64,000 nucleotides of DNA from Pachyseris speciosa (GCA_016490735.1 JAEMWC010000761.1:366635-430634), one strand, 5' to 3'; shown: positions 46,501 to 56,579, counted from the first letter of the stretch. Numbers and translations: made by a program. Notes: generated by a model not told the origin, from the sequence alone.

Positions 46501-47517
46501 CCAGGATTCGAAGGAGGAAGCTCGGTATTCGGTGGGACAACCATCAACTCTTCCCGAACAAAGCTGCGTTTTGGTCCGTAATAACCTCCCATCTCAGGGT
46601 CAGCAAGCCAGTACATCACAGGTTGGTTGGGTTTCACCATAACTCTTGCGACCTCGAACACTTTCAAAGACCAAACAGGGTCTGTGGCTCGTCGCGTACC
46701 ACCTTCCAACTCGCCAGGTTGAAACAAGTAGCGCACTTCCACACCTGCAGGGAGGGTTTTTTCGGCCATCCCAACAGGCCTGGAATACGGAGTTGCAGGC
46801 TGTGCAAAAACAGATTGCTCTCGGATCGCATCTGTGGGTTTCAATCCCGTCAGCCGGGTGGTTTGGTTGTTGAGAGCAGCCACAACTCTGGGAAGTCTTG
46901 CCACCCACATAACAGACCGCTCACCCTCCGGCAGCCGCATCTCGATAGCATACTGGTGCCCGAACAGACGCTCCGCAAGAATGCGGTTGAAACGTTCCAC
47001 AATCGCCTGGTCGCGGTGCACTTCCATATGCCCACGGCGAATGTTTGTTCCATGCACCTCCATGATTTTTGAAACAGCACCCATGAACTCTCGCCCCGGG
47101 TCCATCTGCAGCAGCTTTGGCCACTTGAGAGACCCGCGCCTGTAAATTTTTTCAAATGCCCGGGCAACTTCGTCCGAATTTTTTCGAGGTCAGAGGCTCA
47201 GCTGCCTTGAAGCGGCTGGCCACATCGACCACAGTCAGCGCGTAATTGAAAGTTTTGCGACCCACCTTATCGTGCGACATGAAGAGCAGATCGGCTTGGT
47301 GCACCGCGCTGGGTGTTGGCACGTCAAACTTCGGTCGAGGAATTCGCCGCGGCGCGGGAAGAAATATCTGCCAAAGCGCCTGCCTTTGCAACCATTGTTT
47401 GGCCACAGGTTCCGAAACCTTTGCGGCCTGGGCCAGCTTTTTCACCGCGGCAAACCCCTTCCAATAACCTTGCGGGCTGTAATAAATTTTTGAAAGGTGT
47501 CTTTCCATATTGAACAT
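46497..47517 (-). pseudogene. Maverick 2 retroviral-type (rve) integrase, one frameshift
   Basis: The N-terminal frame (47517-47152) starts MFNMERHL and has VHQADLLFM, carrying the first catalytic Asp, then ALTVVDVASRF. The C-terminal frame (ends 46497) has MDPGREFMG with the second Asp and AIVERFNRILAERLFG with the catalytic Glu. A one-base indel in an A-run near 47175 separates the two. Its DDE core resembles that of retroviruses and Ginger-type elements. No chromodomain is visible at the C-terminus, unlike the integrase at 1-405. It faces PolB tail to tail, its stop overlapping that of polB near 46500. Confidence 0.9.
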
Positions 47518-47533
47518 ATAAACAGTGGGGAAG
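47508..47533. promoter_or_regulatory. Divergent TATA-like promoter (integrase / zinc-ribbon gene)
   Basis: The only 16 bases between the two starts contain CATATAAACAG. On the minus strand this reads CTGTTTATATG, with the integrase ATG inside it. Confidence 0.55.
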
Positions 47534-48120
47534 ATGGCGTGCTGTGGCGAAGGAATGATTGAGGATTATGTTGGTTTCGGGTTGATGTGTCCGCGCTGTG
47601 GAAAACGTGAGGAGCTCGACATTCCATCCGAAGAGGAGGAGGAGAAGGTAACAATTGCGGACATAAAAGAATGTTGTGGCGAAAGAATGAAAAAGGATTT
47701 TGTTGCTTTCGAGCTTGTGTGTTACCACTGTGGGAAAGTTGAGGAGCTCGCCACCCAAACAAAACCAGGGAGGAGGTGGGGTGGACAACCAACCCCGTTT
47801 CATACGCCAATCTCCGCAAAGTTCTCAAGAAACACGAAATATTCGACGCCGTCAAAACCAGGCGAAAACTCGACGACCTTTCCCGGTGGAAGTTTTTGGG
47901 AAACCTCATCCACAATTTCAGAGAGTATGGTTTCCCCAGATCGGTTAACTACGTTTGCTTTCTGTTCGATTACTTTCAAGCGGTTCCAGAAAGTGTTTGG
48001 CCGCGGAAAAAAGAAATTCTCACGAACCTCTTTCCAACCGTCGAAAAAATTCATCCAGCAACACGTCGCTGGGCGAAAGAAAGGTTCGACGGATGGTGGT
48101 GGGGCTTGAATAGCGTTTAG
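47534..48120 (+). pseudogene. Tandem zinc-ribbon protein, one frameshift
   Basis: The first frame (ATG 47534) encodes two similar zinc ribbons: MACCGEGMIEDYVGF..CPRCGK and ECCGERMKKDFVAF..CYHCGK, spaced by an acidic linker. A frame change near 47770 leads to the frame ending at 48120, with a helical domain (NLRKVLKKHEIF, WKFLGNLIHNFREYGF) rich in Trp at its end. Paired CC/CxxC ribbons suggest nucleic-acid binding, for example a late transcription factor; this is inference. It is divergent from integrase over a 16-base promoter. Confidence 0.6.
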
Positions 48121-48638
48121 CACTCCGCGACGAAGCGTTTGGCGTACTTCGCCTGTAGTTTCTCGGGGATTTCCATGCAGTGGTCGGAAGCGAAATCGTC
48201 GATCATTTTCAGCTTGTCAAGAAACTCCTTTGCATCGAAAGGTTCTCCCCTGAGATGGAACCGGATGGCGTCCAATATTTTTTTGTATTCCACTCGAGCG
48301 AAACTTGCCTTTTCAGCCTTTCTGTCGTACTTCTTCACCGTCGCGACAACTTTGACAACAGCACCAAACGCTGTCAGGCTGGCAATGACAGCAGGTTGGA
48401 GAGTAACCCCTCCCGCGACTGCTCCAGTCACAACAGCTTTTCCAGCAACCACATTGCAAAGCAAGTTCCTGCGCTGAAACATTCGGAAAAGCTTGTCATA
48501 TCCCCAATGTTTCTTGTGGTAAAAAGTATAAAGCCTCTTCAACATATCGACGGCGTCCTTCGGAAGGGTTGGGTTGATGTGGTTGAAGTCAAAGATGTTG
48601 AGAGGGGGAGGCGGGGGTTTTCTGTTTGGCAACCGCGT
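48117..48638 (-). pseudogene. Maverick-associated hydrophobic protein
   Basis: Contains IFDFNHINP, a helical YHKKHWGYDKLF segment, two hydrophobic stretches (VVAGKAVVTGAVAGGVTL and AVIASLTAFGAVVKVVATV; about residues 62-98) that could cross or insert into a membrane, then a charged helical C-terminus. I recognise this layout from anthozoan Mavericks, but it has no known function. There is no ATG in frame: only TTG at 48668 or ACG at 48636. A TATA-like ATATATATA sits just before the latter, as in other genes here, so a lost ATG at 48636-48638 is likely. Confidence 0.55.
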
Positions 48639-48660
48639 GACCGTATATATATTTGGTAAT

Positions 48661-48837
48661 TTAAACAATGGTGTCGTAAGAAGATCCTTTCAAATGTGCA
48701 GCGAGCATGGCCGCGCGAAGTTTTGCCCGTTCGTGCCATTTGGGTTTAGGGTTCCTGCAAGGGCAGACCAGGCGGCACTTGTCACACCAATCGCACCAGG
48801 TGTATGTGCAAAGAAAACTTTCGATGTGGTTGGACAT
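48661..48837 (-). CDS. Small Cys-rich protein, 58 residues, intact
   Basis: The ATG at 48837 (minus) follows TTTATAAAACA by two bases. The protein has a cysteine cluster, LCTYTWCDWCDKCRLVCPC, in its first half that could bind zinc, then a basic helical tail. It is one of the few frames in this element without a break. It lies between the fibre gene and the hydrophobic protein on the same strand. No family is recognised. Its size falls below usual ORF thresholds. Confidence 0.55.
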   Translation of the reverse strand: MSNHIESFLCTYTWCDWCDKCRLVCPCRNPKPKWHERAKLRAAMLAAHLKGSSYDTIV

Positions 48838-50101
48838 TGTTTTATAAAGGGAATGAAAATTTAGTTAACAAGAAATTCAAGCAAAAGAGACAAATGGAAA
48901 GGTTTTGAATTGGGGTGTGAATAGTCAATGTAAAAGTAGCCTTGGTTTAATTGTCGAAAGACGTTGACGGTTGTGACATTTGAGGTTTGACTGATTGTAT
49001 GACGAAATACTGTTCTCCCCCGTGGATTACTTTCTTGTGTATTCACGAAAACCAGCGTTCCAGCCTCGGCGTTTTGAATTACGTGAAAACGTTTGAAATA
49101 AAAATTATTTAACACAACCATTTGAATTCCCCCGTCGATCAGAACACTTTTCAACACATTCGGGTCATGGTTTTGTTTTTCTTCAACGAAGGCGTTGATG
49201 GAAAGCGAGTGACCGATTATTCGGTTACCATTCAAATCGAGACTGTCGCCCAGTTTAGGTTGGAAAATGACACGCCCCCCCCCCCCCCCATTTGCAAATC
49301 ACTTGCCATTGTAAACTGCTGACGGGTTTCACCGAACAATGGTGTACCCCCACTGTAAACCCAATTTCCACCCAGATCAAAATCTTTCAACAGCCGAGTT
49401 CTCCCAGATCGGAAATCAAGAACTTCATGAATTCCATGCCCATTCAAATCCAATTCGCCGTGCATTTTCAATCGGCCATTATCATCAACTTCAAAACCAC
49501 CCCCATTTTTTCCAACCACATTGTATCCGTTGGTGTTCAAGTCTGTGTGCAAGACAAGTTGTGTGTTCGAGCTGTCAAACAGTACATCACTCATATTTGT
49601 TACTTGTTGTCCGTTCAAATCCAAGGGATCACCAATTTTTGGTTTCAAGATGGTTTTTCCATTTAGGTCCAAATCAGTCTGCATTACCATTCGCCCATCT
49701 TGCGCAAAAAAATATGGTCAAACACTGTGGAAGGCACTTTTGACACAGTCCCATTTGAACCGTAGACGACCATACGCCCAGTGGGATTAGGAAATGCGGG
49801 TTTCCCATGCAGATCCAGATACAAATATTCTCGTTGGCCAGCCTGTCGTTTCTGGAAGTGCAGCACTGTTTTGACATACCCAGCGATGGTAGCTGTTGCT
49901 TGGAACGTTTTCGAGGTTTGCGCCCCAAATGACAGCGTGTCGGCAGTTGCATAAACGCTGACATTTCTCATTTCCGGAGGGAAAGACTCCACAACAAAGG
50001 TATAAAAACCGATTGGGAGCCTGAAAAGGTTGAAACTAATTCTGGAGCGATTTTGTTCAGTTCCATCTTTATCGTCAACGAGAGTGAAATTGTACGCCGG
50101 T

Positions 50102-51062
50102 TTAAAGGAACTATGTCAGCTGGGGCACATGCGCAGTAGGGACCGGCTCGTACTAATTTGCATACAACTCACCACAACAATCTCGCTCGCCCGGACGCCA
50201 GCCATTGTTTCCTACGTGCCGACAACACTTTCATACAACGCGGAGAGAAGAATTTACGTGCCTGTTTTTTTTCAAAATCATGGAAAGTGTCGTCGTTGTC
50301 GTCGAAAGCGAGTCTATTGTGGTGAGTCTAGCCTGTTTTTTCGTGTTGTATGTTGTCTGACGTGAATACTGCTGTCATTTTCTCTTCCGATCGATTGCGG
50401 CAAACACTCTTGATGACGGTGACTTTGTTTCCCTTTGGTTTTTAGACCGATCCTTGCATCTGCAAGAATACTTGTTCTCGAAAAACTACCTCAAAAACAA
50501 ATGGTTTCCCCTGTAAAACTGCAAAGTGCATTGCACCAATTTATGTACTTGTAGCACGAAGAAATTAAAGTCATGTCAAAACAAAGCGCTAAGCTTGAAT
50601 GTCTTATCAAATGCAAAGCATCGAAGAAGATGTTCCGCGAACTTGGAATCGGTGGAATAACCGCACTTTAATTTCGCTGATACCCAAGAAGAATAAATTA
50701 AACAATCCAGGGAAATCCTCTGATTTCCACGTTCCCAAACTTTGCGTCTGACGGTGTTGCTGTCGTAAATTCTCTTTCGTCCGCTGCCAGCACGACGACC
50801 GCCGCTAGTAGACATCACAATTCCACGAAAATATTTCTTCCAAAGCCAAATCTCAAAAAGATATTGCTACAGAAGCCGTCTGTATCTCCTTAAGACTGAT
50901 TGTGAGCAAAAACATCTTCAATTTTTCTCAAGATTAACGCGATTCAAAGAGATGAAATCGGTTACTTGGAACCATCGACAGCATTTGAAAAAGTTGGGCT
51001 GACGTTTTCAAACGTTTTCTGACCAACTCGCGCATGCGCGTTGTATGATATAGTCCCTTTAA
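50102..51062. mobile_element. TTAA-flanked DNA transposon inserted in the fibre gene (Kolobok-like)
   Basis: The element (50106-51058) is flanked by TTAA on both sides (50102-50105 and 51059-51062). Its ends are AGGAACTATGTCA and the reverse complement of AGGGACTATATCA. TTAA targets and purine-G-rich ends fit Kolobok better than piggyBac, whose ends start CCC. The fibre coding sequence continues on both sides, which proves the insertion. Possible passengers: a minus-strand frame (50818-50576) starting MMSTSGGRRAGSGRKRIYD, and plus-strand exons 50280-50321 and 50446-50568. Confidence 0.8.
50280..50568 (+). other. Two-exon Cys-rich reading frame inside the TTAA element
   Basis: The ATG at 50280 opens MESVVVVVESESIV, ending at a donor-like GTGAGT (50322). 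An acceptor TTTTTAG (before 50446) opens a frame in the same phase with CICKNTCS and PCKTAKC, a spacing that recalls CXC/tesmin-type cysteine motifs, and a stop at 50566. This could be a remnant of the transposon's own gene. Speculative. Confidence 0.3.
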
Positions 51063-51236
51063 TTGGTTTATTTGGTGGGAAGAGGCTGAAAATTTCGAAA
51101 TACTGTGCACGGTTATGTTGTTTTCATCCGAAGATTCATCGACATCATCAATTAGATATTTGAAGGCGTTTTCTTGTGGGCCGGAGGCATCCACGTGCGT
51201 CTCGTCAATATATTTCTTGGTTGCCCCACTACTTGG

Positions 51237-51489
51237 GGGAGCAGGGATGGCGTAGTGGTGAGAGCACTCGCCTTCCACCAGTATTCCCGGACCCGACGTC
51301 ATATGTGGGTTGAGTTTGTTGTTGGTTCTCTTCTCTACTTCGAGAGGATTTTCTCCGGGTACTCCGGTTTCCCCCTCTCCTCCAAAACCAACACTTCTAA
51401 ATTCCAATTGGATCCGGAATGCTCGAGCGTTTATTACATGAGCCCCCGGCTCGGGAGATCGGGCAACCACTCCCCACGTTATCTAGGTT
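51237..51489 (+). mobile_element. tRNA-derived SINE inserted in the fibre gene
   Basis: Begins GGAGCAGGGATGGCGTAGTGGTGAGAGC-like (A box TGGCGTAGTGG). It continues with CATATGTGGGTTGAGTTTGT, TTTTCTCCGGGTACTCCGGT and an A/T-rich tail near 51489. I know this unit as a frequent anthozoan repeat. Fibre coding sequence flanks it: the DPVAQ segment at about 51520 on one side, ATKKYIDE at about 51215 on the other. Confidence 0.75.
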
Positions 51490-52543
51490 AAATAAATTAA
51501 TTTACTTTTAATTTGAGCCACAGGGTCTTTCAAGTTTGCGATCGTGTTGTTGTGCATGTCAATGTCCCCTGCCATTTGTCCACCAGCGAGTGGAAGAAAA
51601 GGCGCTTGGTCGATATAAATTTTGTTTGCGACATCTTTGTCGGCTGCTGGTGCCCCGACATTTTCGATTTTGTGGTTGGCCATCGACAGATCCCCATACA
51701 TTGCAGTTGAACCATCTCTTTTCACAAAATATTCGTCGATATATCGCTTGTTCACCGCATCTTTCGGGCCCAAAGGGGGCAAGATTCACGACCGAGTTGT
51801 CGTTCATGTTCAAGTCTTTTTGCGCGATCGCGTCGAGTTTGGTTCGCAACCCCTGGTCCACGTATTTTTTGTTGACGGCGTTTTCAGCGGGGGTGCCGGA
51901 ATCGACGTCTTTCAAATCTTCAATGGTCCACCCAGCCATATTCAGATTACCCAGCGCAGGGTCGCTTCCGTCGCGTTTCAAACAAGCGCGATTTCGGAGT
52001 CGACATAACTTTTGTTCGTGGCGTCGAGGTCGTCCACAGCGTAAACCATGTTGGTGATCAGGTTACGCCCCATGTCGAGGTTGCCCGTCATAGCGATGCT
52101 GCCGTCTGTTTTGAAATCGCCCGAGCCTATCAGGCCTTGCGGACCTTGCGGGCCTTGTGCCCCTTGTGGTCCTCTGAGTCCTTGGATGCCGCGTGGACCT
52201 TCCACCCCGTGGGGGCCGGTATCACCTTTGTCGCCTTTGTCGCCTTTGGAACCTTGCACCCCTTGCGGACCGGCGTCCCCGCGGTCGCCTTTCGGGCCTT
52301 GCGGGCCTGTTGGTCCTCGCGCGCCGGTTGGGCCATGTGGGCCTTCTTCCCCATGTTGTCTTTGCGGGCCTTGAGGCCCCTGAGGACCGTGGGGGCCAAT
52401 GGGCCCCTGTGGGCCGGTGGTGCCTTGCGGGCCGGGATCACCTTTTCGCCCGTGTGGGCCTTGTGGGCCCTGCGGCCCAGCAGGTCCTGGGTTCCCGGGG
52501 CCTTGCTTTTCGGTGCTCCGCTTTCTGGATTGTTGAACGCCCC

Positions 52544-53167
52544 CATTTTTTTTTTCATCAATTTCCGGGGTTTGTCGTAGTAAAAGAAGGAAAACTTCTT
52601 GTCGGTGGTGCGGTTCAACAGGTAGCGAGGCACCCCCAACCTGTCTGCGATTGAATTTTTCTTGTGCGGGTCGCAATTGAACACACAAAAATGGGTGCAG
52701 TTGTCCCGAATGCTTTTGGGGGTTTCGAAGAAGCTCTGGCTGAGATAAATGGAGCTGCATTTCTTGTGCCGACCGTTGGTGAAATAGTTGATAATGTTGT
52801 TTTGGTTTTTTTCGCAAACCAAGTCGTCGAACACGATGATTTTTTGGTTGTCGTTTGGCAACTCTTCCAGCGGAATTATTTCATCGACAGGGAAAGCCTC
52901 GACGACCTCGTACCCCACCTCGGGGTCTATGTTTTCAGCAAAGTCCCGCAAAAGCGATTGGTACTTGTGCTGGCGGAGGTTTTTTGAAAAGATGAAAATC
53001 TTGTCAAACTCCAACAGTTCGTACAGCATGTGTAGCAGGATGTTCGTTTTGCCTGTATTGCTCGGCCCACAGATCAACATCCTGAAAAAATCATTAGGCA
53101 TCGCTGGGTGCCCCTGCCTGAAGTTATTTGCTGCAGAAAAATCAGGATCATAATTTGGAATTTTCAT
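52544..53167 (-). CDS. A32/FtsK-type genome-packaging ATPase
   Basis: Starts [20 protein letters not shown] at 53167. Walker A is GPSNTGKT (residues ~34-41), Walker B is IIVFDDLV (~107-114), followed by [20 protein letters not shown], the sensor-type block of A32 ATPases, and a basic end ([11 protein letters not shown]). It pumps the genome into the capsid. The frame is intact but has no stop near the expected end (~205 residues). It runs on through an A10 run at 52546-52555 into the collagen region in an unrelated frame (open to 52130). The 3' limit is therefore uncertain. Confidence 0.85.
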
Positions 53168-53171
53168 TTCC

Positions 53172-53182
53172 CCTATATAAGG
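53172..53182. promoter_or_regulatory. Palindromic divergent TATA box (CCTATATAAGG)
   Basis: It lies between the ATPase (minus, ATG 53167) and the next gene (plus, ATG 53192), only 24 bases apart, and reads the same on both strands, so it could serve both. Confidence 0.6.
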
Positions 53183-53191
53183 GCGACAATT

Positions 53192-54145
53192 ATGTCAGTG
53201 CAAAAGTGGCGACAGAAGGCAGAAGCTGAGGTCGAAAGGCAGGAGCAAGAAATCCGCCGGAAATTCAAAACAAACAAAATCGCCAAGGAGTTTGGCCAAG
53301 TTGAGGCTGAAAAGCTTTTAAAATCGATCACGACCAGGCTGGACAAAAGTTCGGTGCCCCCCGCAGCACCGGAGGCGGAAGGCCCTGACTACGACATGGA
53401 CGAGCTCGACCGAGTCAATCCGTTTGGTTGGGAGGATTTCAGGCCGGAGGCCCCAACCCCTCCATCACCAACCGAGGAAGAGGAAGAAGAAGAGCTTCCC
53501 CTCCCACCACCCCCTCTTGAAGAAAAGGAGGCGGCCGGTCCGCCCCTTCCCCCTCCCTCGAGCCCAACATGGGAACAACCAGAAGCGCCGGAGTTTCTCG
53601 AAAAACGCGCCGAATCGAACAGGCTGCGCTCGCTCAGCAGCCTCGTCACGAAAATGAGACAAAAACCGAACCCTGCTGTAGAAAGAGTGAAAGACCCCAA
53701 CTCACCGTTGCATGGCTGGTCTTTGGGAGATCTTGAACGAGAAAAAGCTGCGATTCTTGAAAACAGGCAACAAAAGAGAGAGGGACAGCGGCGGGGGTTT
53801 CGCCTCAGCAGCTGCAAGCAGGGAAAAGGACGTTGAAAGGGACCCCCCCCCCACCAGAAACAAGAGCCCGATCCACCAAAGATTGGGAACAAGCCATTAT
53901 GTCTCGCCGGCCCTCGTTCGGCGAGCCAGAAGAGGAGGATGAGCAAGAGTGGGAAACGGAAGGTTCCGGCTTTGGGGCCGCCGCTGAAAAAATGATCGGC
54001 AAGTTGTATGTGATGCTTGGTTCAATCAGAGCCGGCAACACTTCGTCGAAACTCCGAAACTTCTTTGCTCGAAGAGCTTCTCCGGCTTGGTGCAGTCAAT
54101 GAATTTCAGAGGCGAAAAATTCTCCGCGATTATATAGCGCGATGA
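53192..54145 (+). pseudogene. Charged, Pro/Glu-rich Maverick virion-associated protein, frameshifted
   Basis: The ATG at 53192 opens a charged helical N-terminus (WRQKAEAEVERQEQEIRRKF), a Glu/Pro-rich middle (EEEEEEELPLPPPP) and a helical part to 53836. After a C-run (53843-53852) the frame changes to one with acidic sequence and LYVMLGSIRAGNTSSKLRN, a block I associate with Maverick proteins encoded next to the penton gene. A second frame change near 54070 leads to an end whose TGA overlaps the next ATG (ATGA at 54142). A scaffold or internal role is possible but unknown. Confidence 0.5.
54131..54136 (+). promoter_or_regulatory. TATA-like motif before minor capsid gene
   Basis: TATATA ends five bases before the ATG at 54142, inside the 3' end of the preceding gene. 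Confidence 0.5.
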
Positions 54146-54908
54146 CGACCTTCAACCTGTTGCTCGATTCGCGCTTTGCAAAGCTGCAGAACAACGGGGG
54201 TGTCCAAAAGCCCCAGGATTTCACATTTTTCTTTAATCCGCTGATTGAGTTGGGCTCAGGGACAAATTACAAAGCGGCGTTGAACAGGCTGATCACCATG
54301 AGCTACTCGTGGTACAATATTGCCGAAGCTTTCGGGAGCAACAAACTTAAGTGGAGGAAAAAAACCGGCGATTGGGAAACTTTGACTTTTCCTGATGGGA
54401 TGTACTATTACACCACCATAAACCGTTACTTGCAGGCTCATACAGGGTTCGTTGATCCGACGGCCGCAGACAAAAAGCGCATCTTCAATTTGTATTTCGA
54501 CTTCACCATTTACCGGGTCGTGTTTTTGGTGGCAAAAGATTACGAAATACATCTCTCTGTCGGGGAGTTTGCCAGTTTGCTTGGTTTCATGAAAAAGATT
54601 TTGAAAGATGGCACCAATTTCGTTGGAGATGTGATTCCGAACATCACCCGTTGCGTCGACTGGGTATTTCTTCATTGTGACCTGGTGACGCGGCGGGCAA
54701 ATGACGTGCCAAGTGACGTTTTGTACAGATTGTCCACAGATCTCTGTGTCAGTTACCCTTTGAAAGAAGAACCTCGTCGACTTGAGTTTCACCCTGTCAA
54801 CAAAACTCGGATTGATTCTGCGCAGATACGGGTCACGGACGGGCGAAACAACCCATCAACCTCAACGGGCTTGATGTGGCTTTGAGCCTCACGATCGAAG
54901 AAGAATGA
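54142..54908 (+). pseudogene. Minor capsid (penton-like) protein, late frameshift
   Basis: The 247-residue frame begins MTTFNLLLDSRFAKLQNNGG and continues with the alternating hydrophobic pattern of a single jelly roll (TNYKAALNRLITMSYSWYNI; HCDLVTRRANDVPSDVLYRL). A one-base indel near 54855 throws the last ~16 residues out of frame. The other frame ends in an acidic tail with a stop at 54908. Position between the scaffold-like and major capsid genes, and the N-terminal pattern, fit the Polinton penton protein. Confidence 0.7.
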
Positions 54909-54948
54909 ACTGGGTGAGAGGAAAATTCTTGCCAAGGTATAGCAAAAA

Positions 54949-55290
54949 ATGGTTTTTCCCAGCGAGTGGATGAAGTTTTTCGATGAGCGTGCCGGACGCT
55001 ATCGCTTCAAACACAAAGGTTCGGGGGTTATCCGCGACACTCTCCTTACCCTTGGAAAGGAGTTCAAAAAGGGCGCCACCCGAGCCGCACAACAAACCGC
55101 CAAGGCGGCCGCCGAAAAAGTGGGTCAAAAGGTGGGCCGGGTTGTGGTTGAAAAAGGGGGCGACATGATTCGACAAATATTACGGAAGCGCCGCCCCGCG
55201 CGCGACTTTACTCCAAAGGTGAGGGTGCAAGCACCACCCCCATCTGACGCGATGTGGAAGTTGAGCCAAATTTTGGCAAACCAACTTTGA
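54949..55290 (+). CDS. Small basic protein, possible virion core/DNA-binding protein
   Basis: 113 residues, intact. It has an aromatic N-terminus (PSEWMKFFDERAGRYRF), an Ala/Lys-rich amphipathic helix (GATRAAQQTAKAAAEKVGQK) and a basic Pro-rich tail. Start 54949 is favoured because TATAGCAAAAA ends just before it. It could condense DNA or act on membranes; no homology is claimed. Confidence 0.5.
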   Translation: MVFPSEWMKFFDERAGRYRFKHKGSGVIRDTLLTLGKEFKKGATRAAQQTAKAAAEKVGQKVGRVVVEKGGDMIRQILRKRRPARDFTPKVRVQAPPPSDAMWKLSQILANQL

Positions 55291-55316
55291 AATTTTTTTG
55301 TTGTGAATATACCGGC

Positions 55317-56579
55317 ATGTTTCAGTTGCCGCGCTTTGTCGAAAAGGTGGATTACGAGCGGATAAACCTGGACACTCCACTCACACTGCCGGCAACGGGC
55401 AGCACCAAAACAAAACCGGGATAAAGTTCTTTGTGAAAGACAGGGACGCCTTCCGCGACTGCTACAACGCCTATTTTCGTGTTGAATACACCTTCGAAGC
55501 TCTCGCGGACGGAGCGAACATCGCGAACAACGCGCAAACAGCTCCCGTCAACAGCTCTTTCACGCTGATCAAAAAACCTGACTGTGAAGCCGGGAAAACC
55601 TGCTTATGAAGCAACCGGCCTCCACAAGGTGATTTTCGTCAAAAACCTGGTGGAATATTCTGACGATTGTGCACGAACTGTGGCCAAGGACGAGTTTTGT
55701 TACCTGGACAACGACAACACAACTGTGACAAACCTCGCAACCCCTTCACAAACGTCGAAATTCGCGCAAGGCATCTCCTTTCGCGGGGTGGCGCCACGGT
55801 CAAGACCGTCATCCCCCTCAACCGCTACTCTTTCTTCGAAGAGCTGGCGGACAAACTCTTGCCTCCGATGAAGCTTGAGTTCGAGATTACGCTGCAGGAC
55901 GACAATGAAATTATTTTTTCAGAATGACGGCACCGGGCGGCGAATTGTTGTCCGAACGTTCGAATTGTGGGCTCCAAGACTGCAACTGACCTGAGAAGGA
56001 CAGATGCTTGTAAATGAAAAGTTCATGAAGCCCGCAAAGTGGACCTTCTTGAAAGAGACGCTGTTCAACAGCAGCAGTCGAGGAGATGCCAGCGGACAGT
56101 GGCAAATCACCGCCGGCGTGAAAAACCCCCAAACATGTCTTTGTTTTCTTCCAACAGACGCGGAAAAAAATGCTCTGCAATTCAACCCCTACAGCTTCGA
56201 CACCTTCGATCTCGATGGGGACAATTCGGCGAAATTGTCCTGCAGGCTTCAATATGGGGGGGGGGGGGGGGGTTATTACTCGATTATGAAAGTGAGGACC
56301 AAACACGCATCCTCCGCGACCTCATCCAGTACAGGTACAGGAAAAATGATTACAACACGGGGACCCAGCTGAATACAGCCAACTACTCAACGCTTTACCC
56401 TGTCATTTACTTCGACCTCAGGGCGGCCAAAGAAAGTGACAGGCGACCCGAAGCAGTTGGTTTTGCATTACCGGTTGAACGAAGCCGCCAACGCCCAGAA
56501 TTACACCATCTACGCCGCTGTCCTGAATGAGGCGGAACTTGTGATCCCACAAATTGGAAACGAGCTGGTTGTGGTTTGA
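55317..56579 (+). pseudogene. Double-jelly-roll major capsid protein, multiple frameshifts
   Basis: The ATG at 55317 (after GAATATACCGGC) opens FQLPRFVEKVDYERINLDTP. Blocks in changing frames follow: FFVKDRDAFRDCYNAYFRVE, HKVIFVKNLVEYSDDC, PLNRYSFFEELADKLLPPMK, EFEITLQDDNEIIF, NPYSFDTFDLDGDN, and YRKNDYNTGTQLNTANYSTL with PVIYFDLRA near the end. This series is characteristic of the Polinton/adintovirus hexon. Frame changes lie near 55405, 55575, 55780, 55918, a 19-G run at 56254-56272, and 56445, with a TGA at 55993. Length would be about 420 residues. It cannot make a full protein as sequenced. Confidence 0.85.

Larger units (their letters stand above)
48861..52543 (-). pseudogene. Long collagen / repeat fibre protein, split by two insertions
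   Basis: The N-terminal part (about 52513-52134) has some 40 Gly-X-Y triplets, that is a collagen-like triple helix. Next come phage-tail-fibre-like repeats, each with DLN/DMxxxxITN and xATNKxYVD (NMAGWTIED, AVNKKYVDQ; AVNKRYIDE; ATKKYIDE), down to about 51063. A beta-rich region (about 50100-49690) is followed by DLNG repeats (LDLNGKTIL, DLNGHGIHE, DLGGNWVYS) and a C-terminal globular part ending at 48861. Frame changes occur near 51780, 51980, 51085, 49690 and a 15-C run at 49275. A DNA transposon and a SINE split it. A trimeric virion fibre for attachment is the likely role (inference). About 800 residues without the insertions. Confidence 0.7.

Noticed and set aside
46449..47072. 207-residue plus-strand frame
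   Set aside because: Antisense to the integrase C-terminus, which has clear catalytic motifs.
50104..51060. piggyBac assignment for the TTAA-flanked insertion
   Set aside because: The ends start AGG rather than CCC; a Kolobok-like origin fits better.
52048..52654. Plus-strand frames with Pro/Cys/Gly repeats
   Set aside because: Mirror of the collagen Gly-X-Y coding on the other strand.
53389..53946. 185-residue minus-strand frame rich in Ser/Gly
   Set aside because: Antisense to the Glu/Pro-rich coding region, which creates Ser/Gly shadows.
54256..54792. 178-residue minus-strand frame
   Set aside because: Antisense to the minor capsid gene.
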